Both the position numbers and the translations under genes were made by a program. Shown in pieces: positions 1-12,502 of a stretch of DNA of 64,000 nt. Source of the DNA: Pyropia haitanensis (Eukaryota; Rhodophyta; Bangiophyceae; Bangiales; Bangiaceae); contig SDUX01000004.1 of the NCBI GenBank assembly GCA_008729055.1, positions 620,001 through 684,000 of the forward strand. Direction: 5' to 3'. Under the pieces are notes generated by a model. It did no database searches, was not told the DNA's origin, and saw nothing but the letters and a program-made list of their open reading frames with translations. Within the stretch, counting starts at the first letter, position 1. Every line of letters starts with the position of its first letter.

Positions 1-2360
1 CCGAGGCCACAACCAGCACCAGAACCACCAATAACGGCTACGCCCTCCCCCGTCGCTCACCCCCCCCGCCCCCCCCCCTCCGCCGGCGGGGGGAGGACTG
101 GCGCAGGCCAAGAGGGAGGGGGGACAAGACGCCGCCGCAGCCGCCGCTGTCACCGCCGCCGTTGCCTTCGCCGACGCGACAGGAACCGGGGGCGGGGGGG
201 ACGCCATTCGCAACAGCGTGAGGCAGGATGGCCGCCGCGAGCGATCCACGGTGGTCGCCCACCGCGGGCGCTGAGGCGGCGCTGCACCCCGCGTAGAGCG
301 CGCGGCGTGACCGCTGCCGCCGCCGCCGCCGCAGGCGTCACGGCCGCGCCGCCAGAGGGGGCGTCGGTGGCAGCGGGGGCACAGGCCTCGGCGGCGGGGA
401 AGCGCCCGCCGCCGACGCAACGGTGAGTACTGACGCGTCGGCAACGGGGTTGAGCCACTGCCGCAAACGAAGCGGCGACGTCGGCCTGTTGAGGCTATCG
501 CCGCGGCGGCCAATGTGAACGCCGCCGCCAGCGCCGCCGATGCCGCCATTGCTGTGCCGCCCAACACCGGCGGCAGCACCGCCCCCAACACCGCCGTCTG
601 GCTGCGGCGACGGCGACGTCGAACAACGAGGCCGCTGCTGCGCGTGATGGTGGGGGTCACCGCGGTCGTTGAAGCCACCACCGCCGCCACAAGCGCGCCC
701 AAAACCCCGCCGGCGCCTGATAGCTGCCACCCCGCACTCCCCAGCAGCAGCTCCGCCCCCGCCAGCACCAGCGCCACCCCCCTGCCACCAGCCCCATCAA
801 ATCCCTGCAGCTGCCACGGCCACCCACCTGCCGCTGACCCACCAACGCCTCCCAGGGGCCACGCCACGCCCCGCCCATCGGTCGCCAGCGCCTCAGTAGC
901 AGCCGCCTGCCCCAGCCGCAACCCCGTGTCCGTTAAGAGCCGCGCTGCTCCCCAGCTCGCAGCTGTGCCAACCCCCCGCCAGCAACTGTCCTCCCTCAAC
1001 CGCAGCGGCGCCGCCCCACCAATAGCAGCCACACTATCCCCCCGCCAGCAGCGCCTCCGTCGCCACCGCCCAACCGGGCACCCCTTCCCCGCGAGCAGCC
1101 GCCACGCCCCCAGCAGCAGCCGCCACGCCCCCGCCTCTGGCCGAACCGCCCCATCCAGCACCCGATGCCCCCCAGTCAGCGGCCGCTGTGCTCCAACACT
1201 AGAAACTGCCCCACCACATCCCCGGACGGCTGCGCCCGGCCCCATGCAGCGGCAGCCGCCCCCCTACCAGGAGCCGCGCCGCCTCCCCGCCAGCAAGCGG
1301 CCGCTCCCAATCTAGCCGCTCGCCGCCGACAGCTGGGTGCGGGAGGGAAGCCGCCCGGGGGGAGAAGAGGGAGAGAGGCTGTCAGCACCCAGCCGGCGCC
1401 CGCGCGCACGACCACGACTACGGTCACCTCGTCAGCCAGCCCGGCGCGTGCCGCCGCGTCCGCAGCCGCTGTCACCGACAACACCATGCGCACACTCACA
1501 TCGCTGACTAGCGGCCGCCTAGATAGCTCCACCGCGGATTCCGCGGCGGCCGCCGCTACCGCCCCCTCCGTCGCATACGGGTAGCTTGCAGTGGTGCCAG
1601 CCTCGTCGGGGGTGGCCTCGTGCCTCTCCCCCCCCCAAACCTCAGATCCACCCCCGGCGGGCCTGGCGCCCCCATCGCCCGCCCCCCCAGCCGCCGCCAC
1701 GTCGCGTTGGCGGCAAGGAGGTCCACCTCCGTCACCTTCCCCGCCGAGAAGCCGTCAACGCCATCACCTACGACTCGCCTCCCTCCCCCAAGCGACGCCA
1801 CCTACACAGCACAACCTACCCAAGAAATGGCCATCAACCTCCCCCCCCGCCACCGTAACCACCGCCTCAAAACACACCGTCGCCGCCGCCAAAGTCGCGT
1901 TCTGGTCAAAACACGGTCCCCACCGCTGCCACCGAACCAGCCCCCCCCACCCAAAAAGTCACCACCCCCCCTCCCACCCAACCGTGACGTCGCCGCCGCT
2001 GGTGCCGCCCCCCGTCGCACCACTGTCCCCGCTGCCGTCACGAGCGTGCTCCCTCACCCCCAATAACACTGGCGCAGCCGTTGTGCCGTTGCATTCTCCC
2101 CCCCACCGACCGCCGCCGCTCCCCCTCCTTGGGAAGGAGCGCGCCGTCGCTGTCGCCGTCGCCAACGTCGTCGTCACTGCCGCCGCGTTGACCGCTGCAC
2201 CAGCCCAACTCCCCGTGTCCGAGCTGCAGTTGCGTGTGCGACCGTCACGCACGCCACGTCTGTACGCGCCGACGAATGCACCGGACGCACCGGGCGCGAG
2301 GGCAGCAGCTCGTTGTACGCGCCGGGTGCCACGCGCTCTTCCGTTGTAGACGCGCCTCAC
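1..2360. other. C-rich low-complexity region, no supported gene
   Basis: The region is dominated by CCG/CCA/GCC triplet-like sequence, C-runs and short local duplications, for example an 18-bp unit repeated near 1094-1131. Long open frames exist on both strands (the longest about 515-1315 on +), but they encode only Pro/Ala/Ser/Arg mixtures with no domain, signal peptide or transmembrane segment. Open frames on both strands are expected at this GC content. I support no gene here. Confidence 0.6.
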
Positions 2361-3150
2361 CCCAGTGAGGACGGTTGCTTGTAACTACGCAGAAATACTG
2401 TACACGTGTTGAATGCAAGCCACAACCGCGTTTCCAGCGCGATTGAAGCAGGCTGGTGCGTTGCCAGCCATCTGTACCAGAAAGATAATACAAGACAAAC
2501 ACGGCCTGTCCCATAGATACATAGCAAACGAACAAGAGGTCCGTTCGAGACACAAGAACAATACAGTACGAAACTTTCAAAGGCGACACGTACAGTACAC
2601 GAAACAACAAGAAACAGACATGGCGCTCCGCAGCAGCCCTTCTTAGTGCACAGCGCGAGCATTCCCGCTCGTGCACTGAATGGAAAAGATTGTACATGCA
2701 GGCTGCGGGGTGTGTCGTGCTCGGGTGAATGGGTAGTGATTGTTGCCAAATGTATTTGGTGTACTCTTATTTCACCTTGAGGCCAAGATATATTTTATGG
2801 TGTGTTGGGAGAATTTCGTATGCACGTCGATCGATTGAAACGGTCGAGGATCGCGTCAGTCATGATCTCGACTCCTTGGGCTCGGTGGTGCCAGAGTGCT
2901 CTGCCTGGGCGTAGCGGGCTCCGTGGGAGAGTCGTCGACGTTGAACGCACTTGCAACGGGCTTCCTCGCGCGCTCGTCAGGGCAACACCGTGCGCGACGA
3001 CGGTGCCCTGCTGGCCGCGTCAAGCCCGTCAGTCAGGTCAATCTGGTGCGATTCCCCCTCCTGTTTTGTCCAGGCTGTGCTCGTGTGTGGCTGCTGTTGC
3101 GCAGGCGTCTGGTTTTCTTCCCACCTTCCCCCCCCCCTGGAGCAATCATC
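2361..3150 (+). other. Lower-GC upstream region of the coproporphyrinogen oxidase gene
   Basis: Composition drops sharply from the C-rich block before it. The stretch holds AT-rich patches (around 2755-2830) and ends in a pyrimidine-rich leader immediately before the oxidase ATG. It probably contains that gene's promoter and 5' leader. No convincing TATA element or other gene is seen. Confidence 0.4.
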
Positions 3151-4329
3151 ATGGCCCGGGCTGACGGCATGGCCTTTGTGCCAGGCGCACCCCTTCGGTC
3201 TGGGGGCTTGGCGCCATCCTCCTTTGCGGGCGCCTCCGTGTGTGCTCGCGGGTCCGTGGCGGCGGGGGTGTCTGCCGCCCGAGGCCGCGCCGCGACCATG
3301 ACCGTGACCAAGCCCGGCGGCAGCGGCCCGTCTTTTACCGACCACGTGCCTGTGACGGACAAGCCGGCGTCGCTGGTGCGGGGCTCGGACGCGGGTGCCG
3401 CGGACGGAGGCACCATGCGCGAGCGGTTTGAGCTGATGATCCGCGCCGCGCAGGACCGCATCTGCGCGGCCGTCGAGGAGCTCGACGGCACGGGCAAGTT
3501 TCACGAAGACGCGTGGGTGCGCGAGAATGGGGGCGGCGGCATCTCACGGGTCATCCAGAACGGGGCAGTGTTTGAAAAGGCGGGCGTGAACGTGTCGGTG
3601 GTGTACGGCACCATGCCGCCCGAGGCGGTCAAGTCAGCGTCGGCGCGGGGGGTCACACGGGACGTGGGGTACGAGCCAGGCGAGCCGGTGCCCTTTTTTG
3701 CCGCGGGCATCTCGTCGGTGATGCACCCACACAACCCGATGGCGCCGACGATGCACTTCAACTACCGCTATTTTGAGACCGACCGCGGGCTCTGGTGGTT
3801 TGGCGGCGGCACCGACCTGACCCCCTCGTACCTGTTTGAGGAGGATGCGGCCCATTTCCACGGTACCCTCAAGGCGGCAGCCGACGGGCACGACCCGGAG
3901 TACTACCCCAAGTTCAAGAAGTGGTGCGACGAGTACTTTTACATCCCACACCGGGGGGAGCGTCGGGGGATTGGGGGTATCTTCTTTGACGACCTCAACG
4001 ACCGGCCGGCGGACGAGATCTTTGCCTTTTCGTCAGCAATGACAGAGGCGGTCGTGCCGGCGTACATGCCACTGGTGGCCAAGCGCAAAGACGCGTCTTA
4101 TACGGATGCACAGCGCGAGTGGCAGCAGATGCGCCGCGGCCGCTACGTGGAGTACAACCTGACCCAGGACCGGGGGACCATTTTCGGGCTCAAGACGGGG
4201 GGGCGGATTGAGAGCATCCTTATGTCGCTGCCCCTGACGGCTCGGTGGCAGTATGACCACCACCCGGCGCCGGGATCTTGGGAGGAAAAGACGCTCCAGG
4301 CAATGATCAACCCGCCAGAGTGGGTGTGA
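3151..4329 (+). CDS. CPOX: Coproporphyrinogen III oxidase, oxygen-dependent, plastid precursor
   Basis: It catalyses oxidative decarboxylation of coproporphyrinogen III to protoporphyrinogen IX in haem and chlorophyll synthesis, probably in the plastid. The ORF stays open upstream to 2896, but the ATG at 3151 gives a 392-aa protein; a second ATG six codons on (3169) starts MAFVPGAPL and is equally plausible. Residues 1-50 are Ala/Gly/Ser/Arg-rich with an early AFV, like a red-algal transit peptide. The catalytic domain (about 86-392) has every family landmark: HFNYRYFET at 202-210, [11 protein letters not shown] at 215-225, the CPOX signature starting [13 protein letters not shown] (256-268) and running through GIGGIFFD (273-280), and [20 protein letters not shown] (328-347). 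It ends INPPEWV, the usual C-terminus. It is a single exon, full length, with no lesion. Confidence 0.97.
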   Translation: MARADGMAFVPGAPLRSGGLAPSSFAGASVCARGSVAAGVSAARGRAATMTVTKPGGSGPSFTDHVPVTDKPASLVRGSDAGAADGGTMRERFELMIRAAQDRICAAVEELDGTGKFHEDAWVRENGGGGISRVIQNGAVFEKAGVNVSVVYGTMPPEAVKSASARGVTRDVGYEPGEPVPFFAAGISSVMHPHNPMAPTMHFNYRYFETDRGLWWFGGGTDLTPSYLFEEDAAHFHGTLKAAADGHDPEYYPKFKKWCDEYFYIPHRGERRGIGGIFFDDLNDRPADEIFAFSSAMTEAVVPAYMPLVAKRKDASYTDAQREWQQMRRGRYVEYNLTQDRGTIFGLKTGGRIESILMSLPLTARWQYDHHPAPGSWEEKTLQAMINPPEWV

Positions 4330-5924
4330 GGCGGCGTGCGGGTGCGCTGGAGGTTCCCCTTCCCTTTTTGTGTGTGTCCTTTGCCTGTGCTTGTGCTGTG
4401 CTTGGCCTCGGGAGACGAGGGTTTTGGTTGTTTTAGTCACGTTGGGGTGTGCACCGTTGGTGTGGGTTTGTCAACTGTTCTTTTTTAGGGAGCGCCCTCC
4501 GCAGACGTTCTGTGAGAGCTCCGGACACCCGCGTATGGGCGAGACCAGGCCGTCCACGCACCTGCCCACCAGTCCCTATGGTCGGTGGTGGTGGTGTGGG
4601 CAGGCTGGTCTCTTCCTCGCGCCGCTGTGGCTCTGGTGTCAAGGTGACTGACAGATTGCGACCCGTCGCCTTGGCTCGCGGTCGGCCCACGAGTGCGGAC
4701 GGCAAACTGCTTATGAATTGGATAATTTACAATACTTTCTCCTCACGCCAATTGTGTAGCAATGTTGAGCTAATGTACTCGGGAGTCGCATTACCACGGG
4801 AGCCTTGCTCGAGATCGGGGCTGCCTCCCTGTCTGGCAGGACACACACTGGCTGGTCCCCGCCCGAGGATCTGACGGGTGCGACTGGGGAGTCCTCTGCC
4901 ACCCCGCCCGTCGCGGCCGACAATATCGGAACGGGACTGGGCGCGATGGGTGTCCACGGCTCTCCCACGCGCTGCATCACTCCCCGCCGACCGTACCTCC
5001 ATCCCCCTTCGTGTCCACTGTCTGCATCTCCCACTCTCAGGCACAGCAGGCAGATGCGTGGCAGGCCCGGCCGCTCGGTCCGCACGGGCACCCCCCCGGG
5101 AGGGTGCGTCTGCGCATCCGAAGGTCGGCCCCGTTCGCGGTTGGCAGGTGCAACGGTGCTGCAGGCGCACTGGGAAGGGTCGCCCTGGCGCGAGGGTGCG
5201 GAGGGACCCCGCCTGAAAGGGGGGGGGGACCGCCTTAATCGTTGTCCTGACGAGGACGCTGTGCCGCCCGTTCGTCGTGATCCCGCCCTGAGGGGGTTGG
5301 TGGGCCACCCCCGACGCATGTTACTCCGCAAATAGGCGGGGGCGTGCCTCCCATGGTCTGGGCAAGACCACCGCGCCTCTCCAGCACCTAGTTTCATGCG
5401 GTCTGCCAGGACCCGCGCCGAGTGGTCGACAGGCAAAGCACTCACCATGGCAAAGCAGCTGCGGCGTCCACGGACAGTGCGAAACAGTGGGCGCGGAGCG
5501 CTTAGGGGGTACCTATTCTGATGCTCAGAGTCGTCGCTGGGGAATCGGGCTGAGGACAAGACGCTCACCCACAGGCTGCCAGAGGCAGCCGTGGGGGCCT
5601 CTCGTCTGCCTTCAGTCCTGCATTCGGACTCGCCAACACACAGGCAGACCGAAGAGACCAAAACTGAGTAGCACCCGCACCCTCCGTAGGCCTCTATCTG
5701 CCAGCGGACGCACGCCCCCTTCCCCACCGTGGATCAAAGCTTCTGGCATGGAGCCCTGCTATTCGAGCCCTGCAGTTGAAGCCTATCAACTGAAGGGGCC
5801 TGCACCCTCGGACGGAACGGCTCACAGTGTAGCAACTCAAGATACACATTGATTGTGAGCTCCTTCCCCAGCATCCCCCGTGGCTTCGGCCAGATAGTCC
5901 CCCCCCCACCCCCCCCCCAGCCGC
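4330..5924. other. Intergenic region between the CPOX and coiled-coil genes
   Basis: The first ~400 bp after the oxidase stop are T/G-rich (TGTGTGTCC, CTGTGCTTGTGCTGTG) and probably hold its 3' UTR. The remainder has mixed composition. A minus-strand frame stays open across 4711-5727, but its translation is Arg/Pro/Ser-rich with no recognisable domain and overlaps equally open plus frames. It could be decayed mobile DNA. No gene is supported. Confidence 0.4.
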
Positions 5925-6275
5925 TCACGGCAGGTCCTCCAAACACTCGTCCACCCGGTCCTTGATGCGCTCCACAATCGTTTCCATCGCGTCACGGCGC
6001 GCAGTCGCCGCGTCCAGCCACTCGGCCAGGTCCCCCTCGTCCGCCTCGGCGGCGACTTCCAGCTCTCCCCCCACCGCCGACAGGGTCGACTCCATCTCCC
6101 TGCACGTATCCGCGAGCGCGTCGAGGGACGCTTGCACCTCGGCCGCGTCCTCCGCGGCCATCGCCTCGACGCAGCGGTCCAGCTCGGTTTGTAGGCCGTC
6201 GATGCTCGCGTCGAGCGAGTCCATCTGCGCGTCCATTCGCGCCGCCCACTCGGAAGAGGGCGCCGCCCCGGACAT
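5925..6275 (-). CDS. Small acidic coiled-coil protein, unknown function
   Basis: The frame is open further upstream, but only the ATG at 6275 avoids a Pro/His/Arg-rich leader; it begins MSGAAPSSEWAARM and gives 116 aa. Nearly the whole protein is predicted helix with heptad spacing: a first helical run at about 13-42, a second at about 47-72 (VQASLDALADTCREMESTL), and a third at about 84-113 (LAEWLDAATARRDAMETIVE). It is strongly acidic, with no transmembrane segment, signal or cysteine motif. The size and helical nature resemble small subunits of coiled-coil complexes, but I cannot assign a family. The coding region is one exon with strong third-position GC. A near-perfect 169-bp tandem duplication lies 400-740 bp upstream. 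Confidence 0.7.
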   Translation of the reverse strand: MSGAAPSSEWAARMDAQMDSLDASIDGLQTELDRCVEAMAAEDAAEVQASLDALADTCREMESTLSAVGGELEVAAEADEGDLAEWLDAATARRDAMETIVERIKDRVDECLEDLP

Positions 6276-6680
6276 GGCTGGACCGTCGCCACAGCCGCGA
6301 TGGTGACCGGGAGGAGGGGGTGGGGGAAGGGGTCCACGTGGGGGGTGGTGATGGGTGGGGGGTGGGCAGGCACCGGGTGGTGTGCTGGAGGGTGGTGAGC
6401 GGCTGCGCCTCTGGCGGGCCGTGGAGACGGGGGACTCGGGAAGAAACTGCAACCGATGGACGGCGCTGAGGCAGCGCCACGCCCCGTGGACGCGGCGCGC
6501 CGGGGCACCACCTTTTGAACTCTTTGGGCTGCAACACGTCTTTCACGCTTCGCACGGCGAGAAGGGGGGGGGACAAGCGCGAATGAGGTAGAGCTTTCGG
6601 AAAAACAGGCCCGAGCCACTGGGCGAGAGGCCCGCTCGCTGGCGCGGTCCTCTCGTCCAAATGGGGGGGGACAAGGGGGG

Positions 6681-7016
6681 GGTGGCGCGAGTCCTCGCGA
6701 GAGAGGGTGGGACGGCCAATCTGGCCGCGAGCCGCGGGCGCGCGAGTACGCGGCACGTCGCTGCGGGTCCCACCCGGGCGGAGAGCAGCGAAAACGCACG
6801 TCCAGGACGAACCGTGGGGGTGATAGCTGGACGCCCTGCCCGTGAGCAGGGTGGCGCGAGTCCTCGCGAGAGAGGGTGGGACGGCCAATCTGGCCGCGAG
6901 CCGCGGGCGCGCGAGTACGCGGCACGTCGCTGCGGGTCCCACCCGGGCGGAGAGCAGCGAAAACGCACGCCCAGGACGAACCGTGGGGGTGATAGCTGGA
7001 CGCCCTGCCCGTGAGC
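6681..7016. repeat. Two-copy 169-bp tandem duplication
   Basis: The copies start at GGTGGCGCGAG (6681 and 6850) and end at CGTGAGC (6847 and 7016). They match base for base except one T/C difference (TCCAGG versus CCCAGG), so the duplication is recent. It lies upstream of the minus-strand coiled-coil gene and could sit in its promoter. No coding content is supported. Confidence 0.9.
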
Positions 7017-8179
7017 CCTGACCAACTGTCCCCGCACAGCAGGGTCTTCCCCCCCAAAAACGCAGCGGGAATGAGTCGTGGGACTCAGCGCGTAGAAAAT
7101 CCGCACACCTCATACCCCTATGTCAATGGGCCAATCAGCGCCGGGCCTCGCCCAGCCCCCAGTGGACAGTCCATGCATTGGACCGGGCAGCAATGATGAT
7201 CAGCCTCAGCGGGCGAGGCGATAGGCCCGTACCGCGATCGTGAGGTACTCACACCCCGAACAATAAAGATGCCATAGGGGCCGTCTGGTGTGTCCTTAAC
7301 AAGGGTGAGCGAGGCGTCAGCGTACGTACGCTCCGTGCGGAGACTGACAGTTTGCTCTCGCTTGGCCGGGGGACAATGCGAACATCATGACATAAAAAAT
7401 GTGGTGCTGTGATATTTGACACAAATTATGTATTCAACACTACAGAATTGAAGGCCATGCAGTCGTGCCTCCGACACTGCATCCGGCTCGGTACGCAATG
7501 AGAGGACGGCTGAGACGGTCACGCGCAGTGCTACCAAACCCATGGACCCCTGCGCTGTGGGGCTGAAACGGGGGTCACGGCCAGGCCCGGTTTTTCTTCC
7601 CAAATGGCCTGCCAAAAGCTTGCAGGGCCTCTCACAGGCATTCTCAGGGCCAATACTTTCTGGCATGTCACGTTTTAATCAGTGGAGTACGTCCGATTTT
7701 TTTGAGCCACGCATGGACAGATAGACCATGAGCTGGGCTTTGCTGTGGTGCAAGACGGAGTTGCTACTCCTCCTTGTACAAGCATCGATTCGCATACGAG
7801 CGTGCAAGAACCTTGTCGAGACCACGCAATAAACTGCTGACTAGAGGCACCAGTTGCTCATCGGCGCAACCGGGCGCGACCAGCACCAAATCTTGGCAGC
7901 GGAGGGATGGTGACCAGTAACCAAACCGCCGCGCTGGCCCGACTCCACGGCACGTGCGGACCCCCGCACCAGCGTGCCTTCTACTACAAAGCAACGACGT
8001 CTGCTCACATCAAGAAAGTTGCTCAGAGGTGTGCAAAAAGCTTCCTCCGGCAAGCAGAAAAAAAAGCAATGAGCCAGGTTTTCGCAAGAATAAACGAGTT
8101 CGTGCAACCGATTGGTGAACCCCGTTTAGAGCACATCCAACAATCCCAGGATGGTCGCGAATACGTACACGTGGCTCTC
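7017..8179. other. Intergenic, no gene seen
   Basis: This is mixed, comparatively AT-rich sequence with no ORF above ~110 codons that looks coding. There are short local palindromes (for example around 7230-7250) but no terminal repeats, tRNA or domain. It may be the flank of the retroelement remnant that follows. Confidence 0.4.
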
Positions 8180-9500
8180 ATATTTGCTGGATGGGGTTCG
8201 AACGCTCAGCAGTCAATACAAACGGCCGCATGACGCCCCAACGGCAGGCCATATATGACGAATCTGATTCATATATTTTTAGTAAGTACTCTGCATATTC
8301 GGATCGCAGGATGGGGATGGTCTCTCCTGCGCCCCATTTTGTGTGAGAATGGGGAGCGAGCGGGACCATCCCCATCCTGTTGGCGACCTGTGAAACGAAA
8401 TCGGACCAATGGGATGACTGAAACGTGGCTGTAGACGATCGCGGGCTCGCATCCCAGCTGCTTCTCTGATCCCGATTTGAAGCTACATTCGAGGAATGGG
8501 GTTGGGTCTTTGTTCTCCCACCGGCGTGAACCCATCCTTCCGCCTTTTCGGCTAGTCTGCGCCCCGTTCTATACAAGTCCTGCAAGACCGGTTGGGGCAC
8601 GCCCCAACAGAAATGGGCATCCAACCAGAAGCGCGCACGTGTTCGCTTAAATGAATCATTTGACCGTTGGTCCCGACGTTGCTGGATGTGCTCTTAGGCC
8701 CCGCTGCGCAGGCGAGCGTGCGCGGCGTGATTTCAGCACGACGCGGGCCCGAAGTTGTACAAGGGGCATGCACGAGTTTCGGCCAATCTCCACCAGCAGC
8801 CGCACGATAAAGCCCGAGTTGTGCAGCAGAGGCACATATTTGTCCGTTACTCGTGAGGCGCGGCGTGCACGCTGAGGAGCTCGACTCGGTACTGGCCAAG
8901 GACTGCTGGAAGGCCATTCCCCAGCTCCGTAAGGCTCTACTCCACTCGATCGCACTTGATCTCACATTCTTGAGGTCCATTCGCAGGTTTAGCTTCATTA
9001 TGGGACCGGAGTGCTCGGTGATGTATCACGTCGAGCAGAAAACCGGCAGGGTCCCGGGTCAGTCCATCACCTTGATGATCTGCTCGCTTGCAGGGAAATT
9101 GTTCCTAAATTGTGTTCCAATTCAGATCGATTCCGCCCGCACTGCACGCGCCTTGCACGACTTCCGCCCGGGGTCATACACCGACATGCTCATAGCCACA
9201 CGACTCAAGTGAACTTGTGCAGCCGCAGCACGAGTTGCACGCGTACTCGTGCACTGCCATTGTATCGTGCTCGCGGAGAACGATGTGCACGCCCTCCGAC
9301 GTTATGGTCGAGGTTCAGTACGTGCATCAGGGCGCCCTCCATGTATGGGTGGAAACGGAGTGCTCCGGAGCTCCTGTACGGACGACTGAGCGGTGCTATA
9401 GGGCATTGTCCTGGAAAATCTGCTTCTGGGATACCGTAGAGGGGGGCTTGCACGCCGCTGCACGCCCGTGCACTCCCAATTTCGGCCTCACGCCGCTGCA
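8180..9500 (-). mobile_element. Decayed Ty3/gypsy-like pol remnant (RNase H then integrase)
   Basis: Read on the minus strand, 9501 towards 9205 contains an RNase H-like block, ALRFHPYMEGAL followed by LDHNV, resembling the RF(R)PYLEG...TDH landmark of Ty3/gypsy ribonuclease H. The leucine-rich LRLHKF and YDPGRK-type pieces that normally follow it come next, across frame changes and stops. Further on, 8412-8340 reads SDFVSQVANRMGM then HSHTKWGAGET, resembling the SDRG(S)EF...HPQTNGQ segment of the integrase core. The order RNase H then integrase is that of gypsy-type elements. No LTRs, gag or intact reverse transcriptase were found, and the frame is broken repeatedly, so this is a dead fragment. 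Calling it a retroelement is inference from short, degenerate motifs. Confidence 0.45.
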
Positions 9501-12500
9501 CGCCCTCTCACGCCCGATTCCGGCCAAGTTTTGCTCCCAAGGGGTCCACGGATTGGTAGCACTGCGCTGGCAGGCGCTTCCGTCGCCTACGCCCCCTCGT
9601 GCTCGCCATGCTTTTCTGGCGCACGACGTGATCGATCATCGAGTGGTCCTTTCCGCTTCTCTTCGGTATCGGCTCCTTTTCTCTCTTGATTCTTATCTGC
9701 CGCTATCTCTCTCTCTGTCCCTGTCTCTTCCGCTTGAACCACCCGGCCACCTCCGCGCCTTCGTTGTCAGCCCGAGTTTCCTGCGTGCGCGCCACGCCTG
9801 CCGCGGTGTGGCAGCCCCCCCCTCTTCCCGCCCACGGAGTAGGGGTGGAGCGGCGGCGTTACCCTCCGCGCGGCCCGGCAGGTGCTCCCTTTCGACTGCG
9901 TAGGTGGCTACGGTTCGGTGGCCACAGCGCCCACCTGCCGGCCCACTGGTTAGAGAATTCGAGTTCGGCCTGCGTTGGTGGGGCGTGGCAGGGGCTCTCG
10001 CCCTGCTCCTCAGCAGCCTCTTTGTTCGCCCCTGCGCGGTGGCCGTCGTCCCGCAGCCTCACTGACAAGAGCGGGTCGGGCACGGGAGCGAAGCGAAGTC
10101 GGCGCGTCCGTGGCCCCCTTTGCATGTCGGCCACGACCGCCGTTCGCGGTCGCGTACGGCACGGACCCGTCCCCCGCCGTCCCCGTGTGAAAAATGGGTG
10201 GGGATGCGGGCCAGGGCACCCCTCAGCGGTCGACCTAAGAGGTGTGCTGGGGTTTCGATGGGTCCGCGCCGCTGTTGGCTCTACCATCCATTCTGATGGC
10301 GACGGCACCGCCCCCGACGGTGGCATGTCCCGCGTGCCGCCGGCTTTGGGCGGGGCAGTGCCACCCCCCCTGCCGCCTCCGTCGCGAGCCGCCACCGCCG
10401 CCGCCGCCGCCGCACGGGCGGGTACGCGTGCGCGCACCTTACCACGCCGAGTTTTGGGTGCGCCTCTAGGGGCGACTCACCCTCCCCCAGTGAGAAAGGG
10501 GGGTGGGAATGGAGGACTTGCGGGCAGGGCTTGTCCTCGGTGACGAAGGGCGGGGCTGTGCCCCCCCCACCCCCCCCCTCCTATCCCCTCCCGGCACGGT
10601 GCCACCCCGGACGGGTGGGCAGCCCCGCCTTCCCCTGCGGCAAGCCGTGGACCCGGTTTTGTTCGGCCGCCAGCGGAGGCACCCGTCAAGGGCGTCGAGC
10701 GGGGTGGGGGAGGGCGAGACCCGCGACCTACAGATGCGGCCGCGACGGTGGCGCCGCGTTTCTGGTTTAGGGGCGGTCCATCACCCCCCCGCGTTGCTAT
10801 TGTGTCCCGGAGTCCTCCCATACATACCGTGCGCGCCGCGGCGCCGGTCCACTTGGCGTGGCGGGAGAGTATGGTTCCGTCCTCCCTGCCGCTGCCACCG
10901 CCGGCGGCACCTCCCCCTCGATCTCCGTCTTGCCAGCGGGGGGGGGGGGGCGGGCACGCGCACGCCGTTGGCCGCGGCGCGGGCGATCGCGGCCACCCAC
11001 TGTGAGCGCCTGCGCCCCGACGCACGCACGCGAGCGTGAACGAAGCGGACGCGCTGGCTGCCCCTTTCGGGCCGCCCGCGACGTCGGGCGGTCGCGGTGC
11101 CGCCCGCCGCCCTCCCTTCGGATCCGCGCGCCCGTCCGTCCTCCCACAGCCTTTTGGTGGTCGGCGGCAGCCGAGGTTTTTTGTGCTTTTCATGCTGCCG
11201 CCTGGCCCTGCTGGGGTGTCCCGGCGCTTCCCCCCGCTATCGCGCACTGCGTACCCGGCCAGCGCGTCGCCCCCGCTTTCCTTTTGGAAAAGGGGCTCGC
11301 GCGCTGGAAACGGGCGTGCGCCCCCGCTGCCACACCGAGGGGCTGCGGGCCGGCGCGCACGCGCTCCGGGCACGCGGGCAGGCCCCTTTGGGGTGGGCGC
11401 CCTTCAGCGTCGCCAGCATCGTTCCGTCCTCCTCCCGCTCGTCCGCACCCAGCTACTCCCAGCCTGTCCTCTCGCTCTCCCCAGCACGCAAACACGGTGG
11501 CGCCCGATTCTCTCCCTCGCCCTGCTCCCGCCTTGTCCCGCTTCCCCCCCTTCCGCCAGCTTCGTGCGCTGACCGCGCTCGCCTTGCCGACGTGGGCCCA
11601 CACGGGCGGCCACAGGTCGGGAGGCCAGGGAGGAGGGAGAAGGGGGGGAAGCTAGCGCGACGCGGAGCCACAGTGTCCCCCGCCAAAGTTCCCCCCTCCT
11701 CGTTTCCCACTGTCTCCTCTCTATTCCTTACCGGTCGGCTTGATACGGGCGGATTCCACCGCGCCCGGTGACCCGCCGGGGCCACCCCGCGACGGCCGGC
11801 CGCCGCGAGAGCAAACGGCGCGGGGAGCGACGGGGCGGCCGCCCCGGTGCGTGCGGCAGCGCACACGACTCCCCGCTCCGCCCACACCCTCCCCCTCCCT
11901 CCCCTCGCCTCTCCCTGACCCCCTCCCCCCCCTCGTCGAACCCCGAGTCCCCCCCCCTCTGCCACCAGACTGGTGGCACCATGCAGAGAAGCACAAGTGC
12001 AACACCGACAGGCACGCGCACCGCCCCACCGTCCTCCCGACAACCCCCCGCTGAATCCGTCTCGATAGTGCACGCATCTCCTATCGATCGTGTGACCCCG
12101 GCGGCGGCCGTACCGCGATGCGTCTCGGCCGTCGCGTGCGCGCGGCGCCCCATGCCCCGTAGCGACGAGCCACGGTTCGTCATATCGGTATCGAGAGCGT
12201 CAATGCCCGACCCCGCCCCCTCTGTCCCACGACTTGCGGTCGCGCAACCATGGGAGCAACCCCCCCCCCCCCTCGCCCCGCCCACTCCCCACACCTTCCC
12301 CCTGACGCCACCAGCAGATGAGTCAGCATTCCCCGCCTCTATTTTGGTGCCCCTGCTCGCCATCAAGACGAGGCGTATCCCCGGCAGGGGCAACAGCGCG
12401 GGACGCACCAGCGGTGCAACGAAAGGGCGCGGCACGCACCCCGCGGGTGCACCGAGGGCGCGCCCGCAGGGGCGCGGGACGCTCCGGCTTGCGTCGGCAG

Positions 12501-12502
12501 AG
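9501..12502. other. GC-rich region without a supported gene
   Basis: Both strands carry overlapping open frames (for example 10477-11373 minus, 10858-11655 plus, 11728-12435 minus), but all encode Arg/Pro/Gly/Ala mixtures without domains. A CT-rich tract lies at about 9700-9730. Near 12400-12490 the motif GCGCGGGACGC(A/T)CC recurs several times and also appears at 13950-13995, so the block just outside the next element is itself repetitive. Confidence 0.45.

Noticed and set aside
515..1315. 266-codon plus-strand frame rich in Pro/Ala/Ser
   Set aside because: No domain, signal or compositional periodicity; opposing frames are equally open, as expected in C-rich triplet DNA.
4711..5727. 338-codon minus-strand frame
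   Set aside because: Arg/Pro/Ser mixture without a domain, competing frames on both strands; may be decayed mobile DNA.
8195..8203. GGTTCGAAC resembling a tRNA B-box
   Set aside because: No acceptor stem, A-box or cloverleaf could be built around it.
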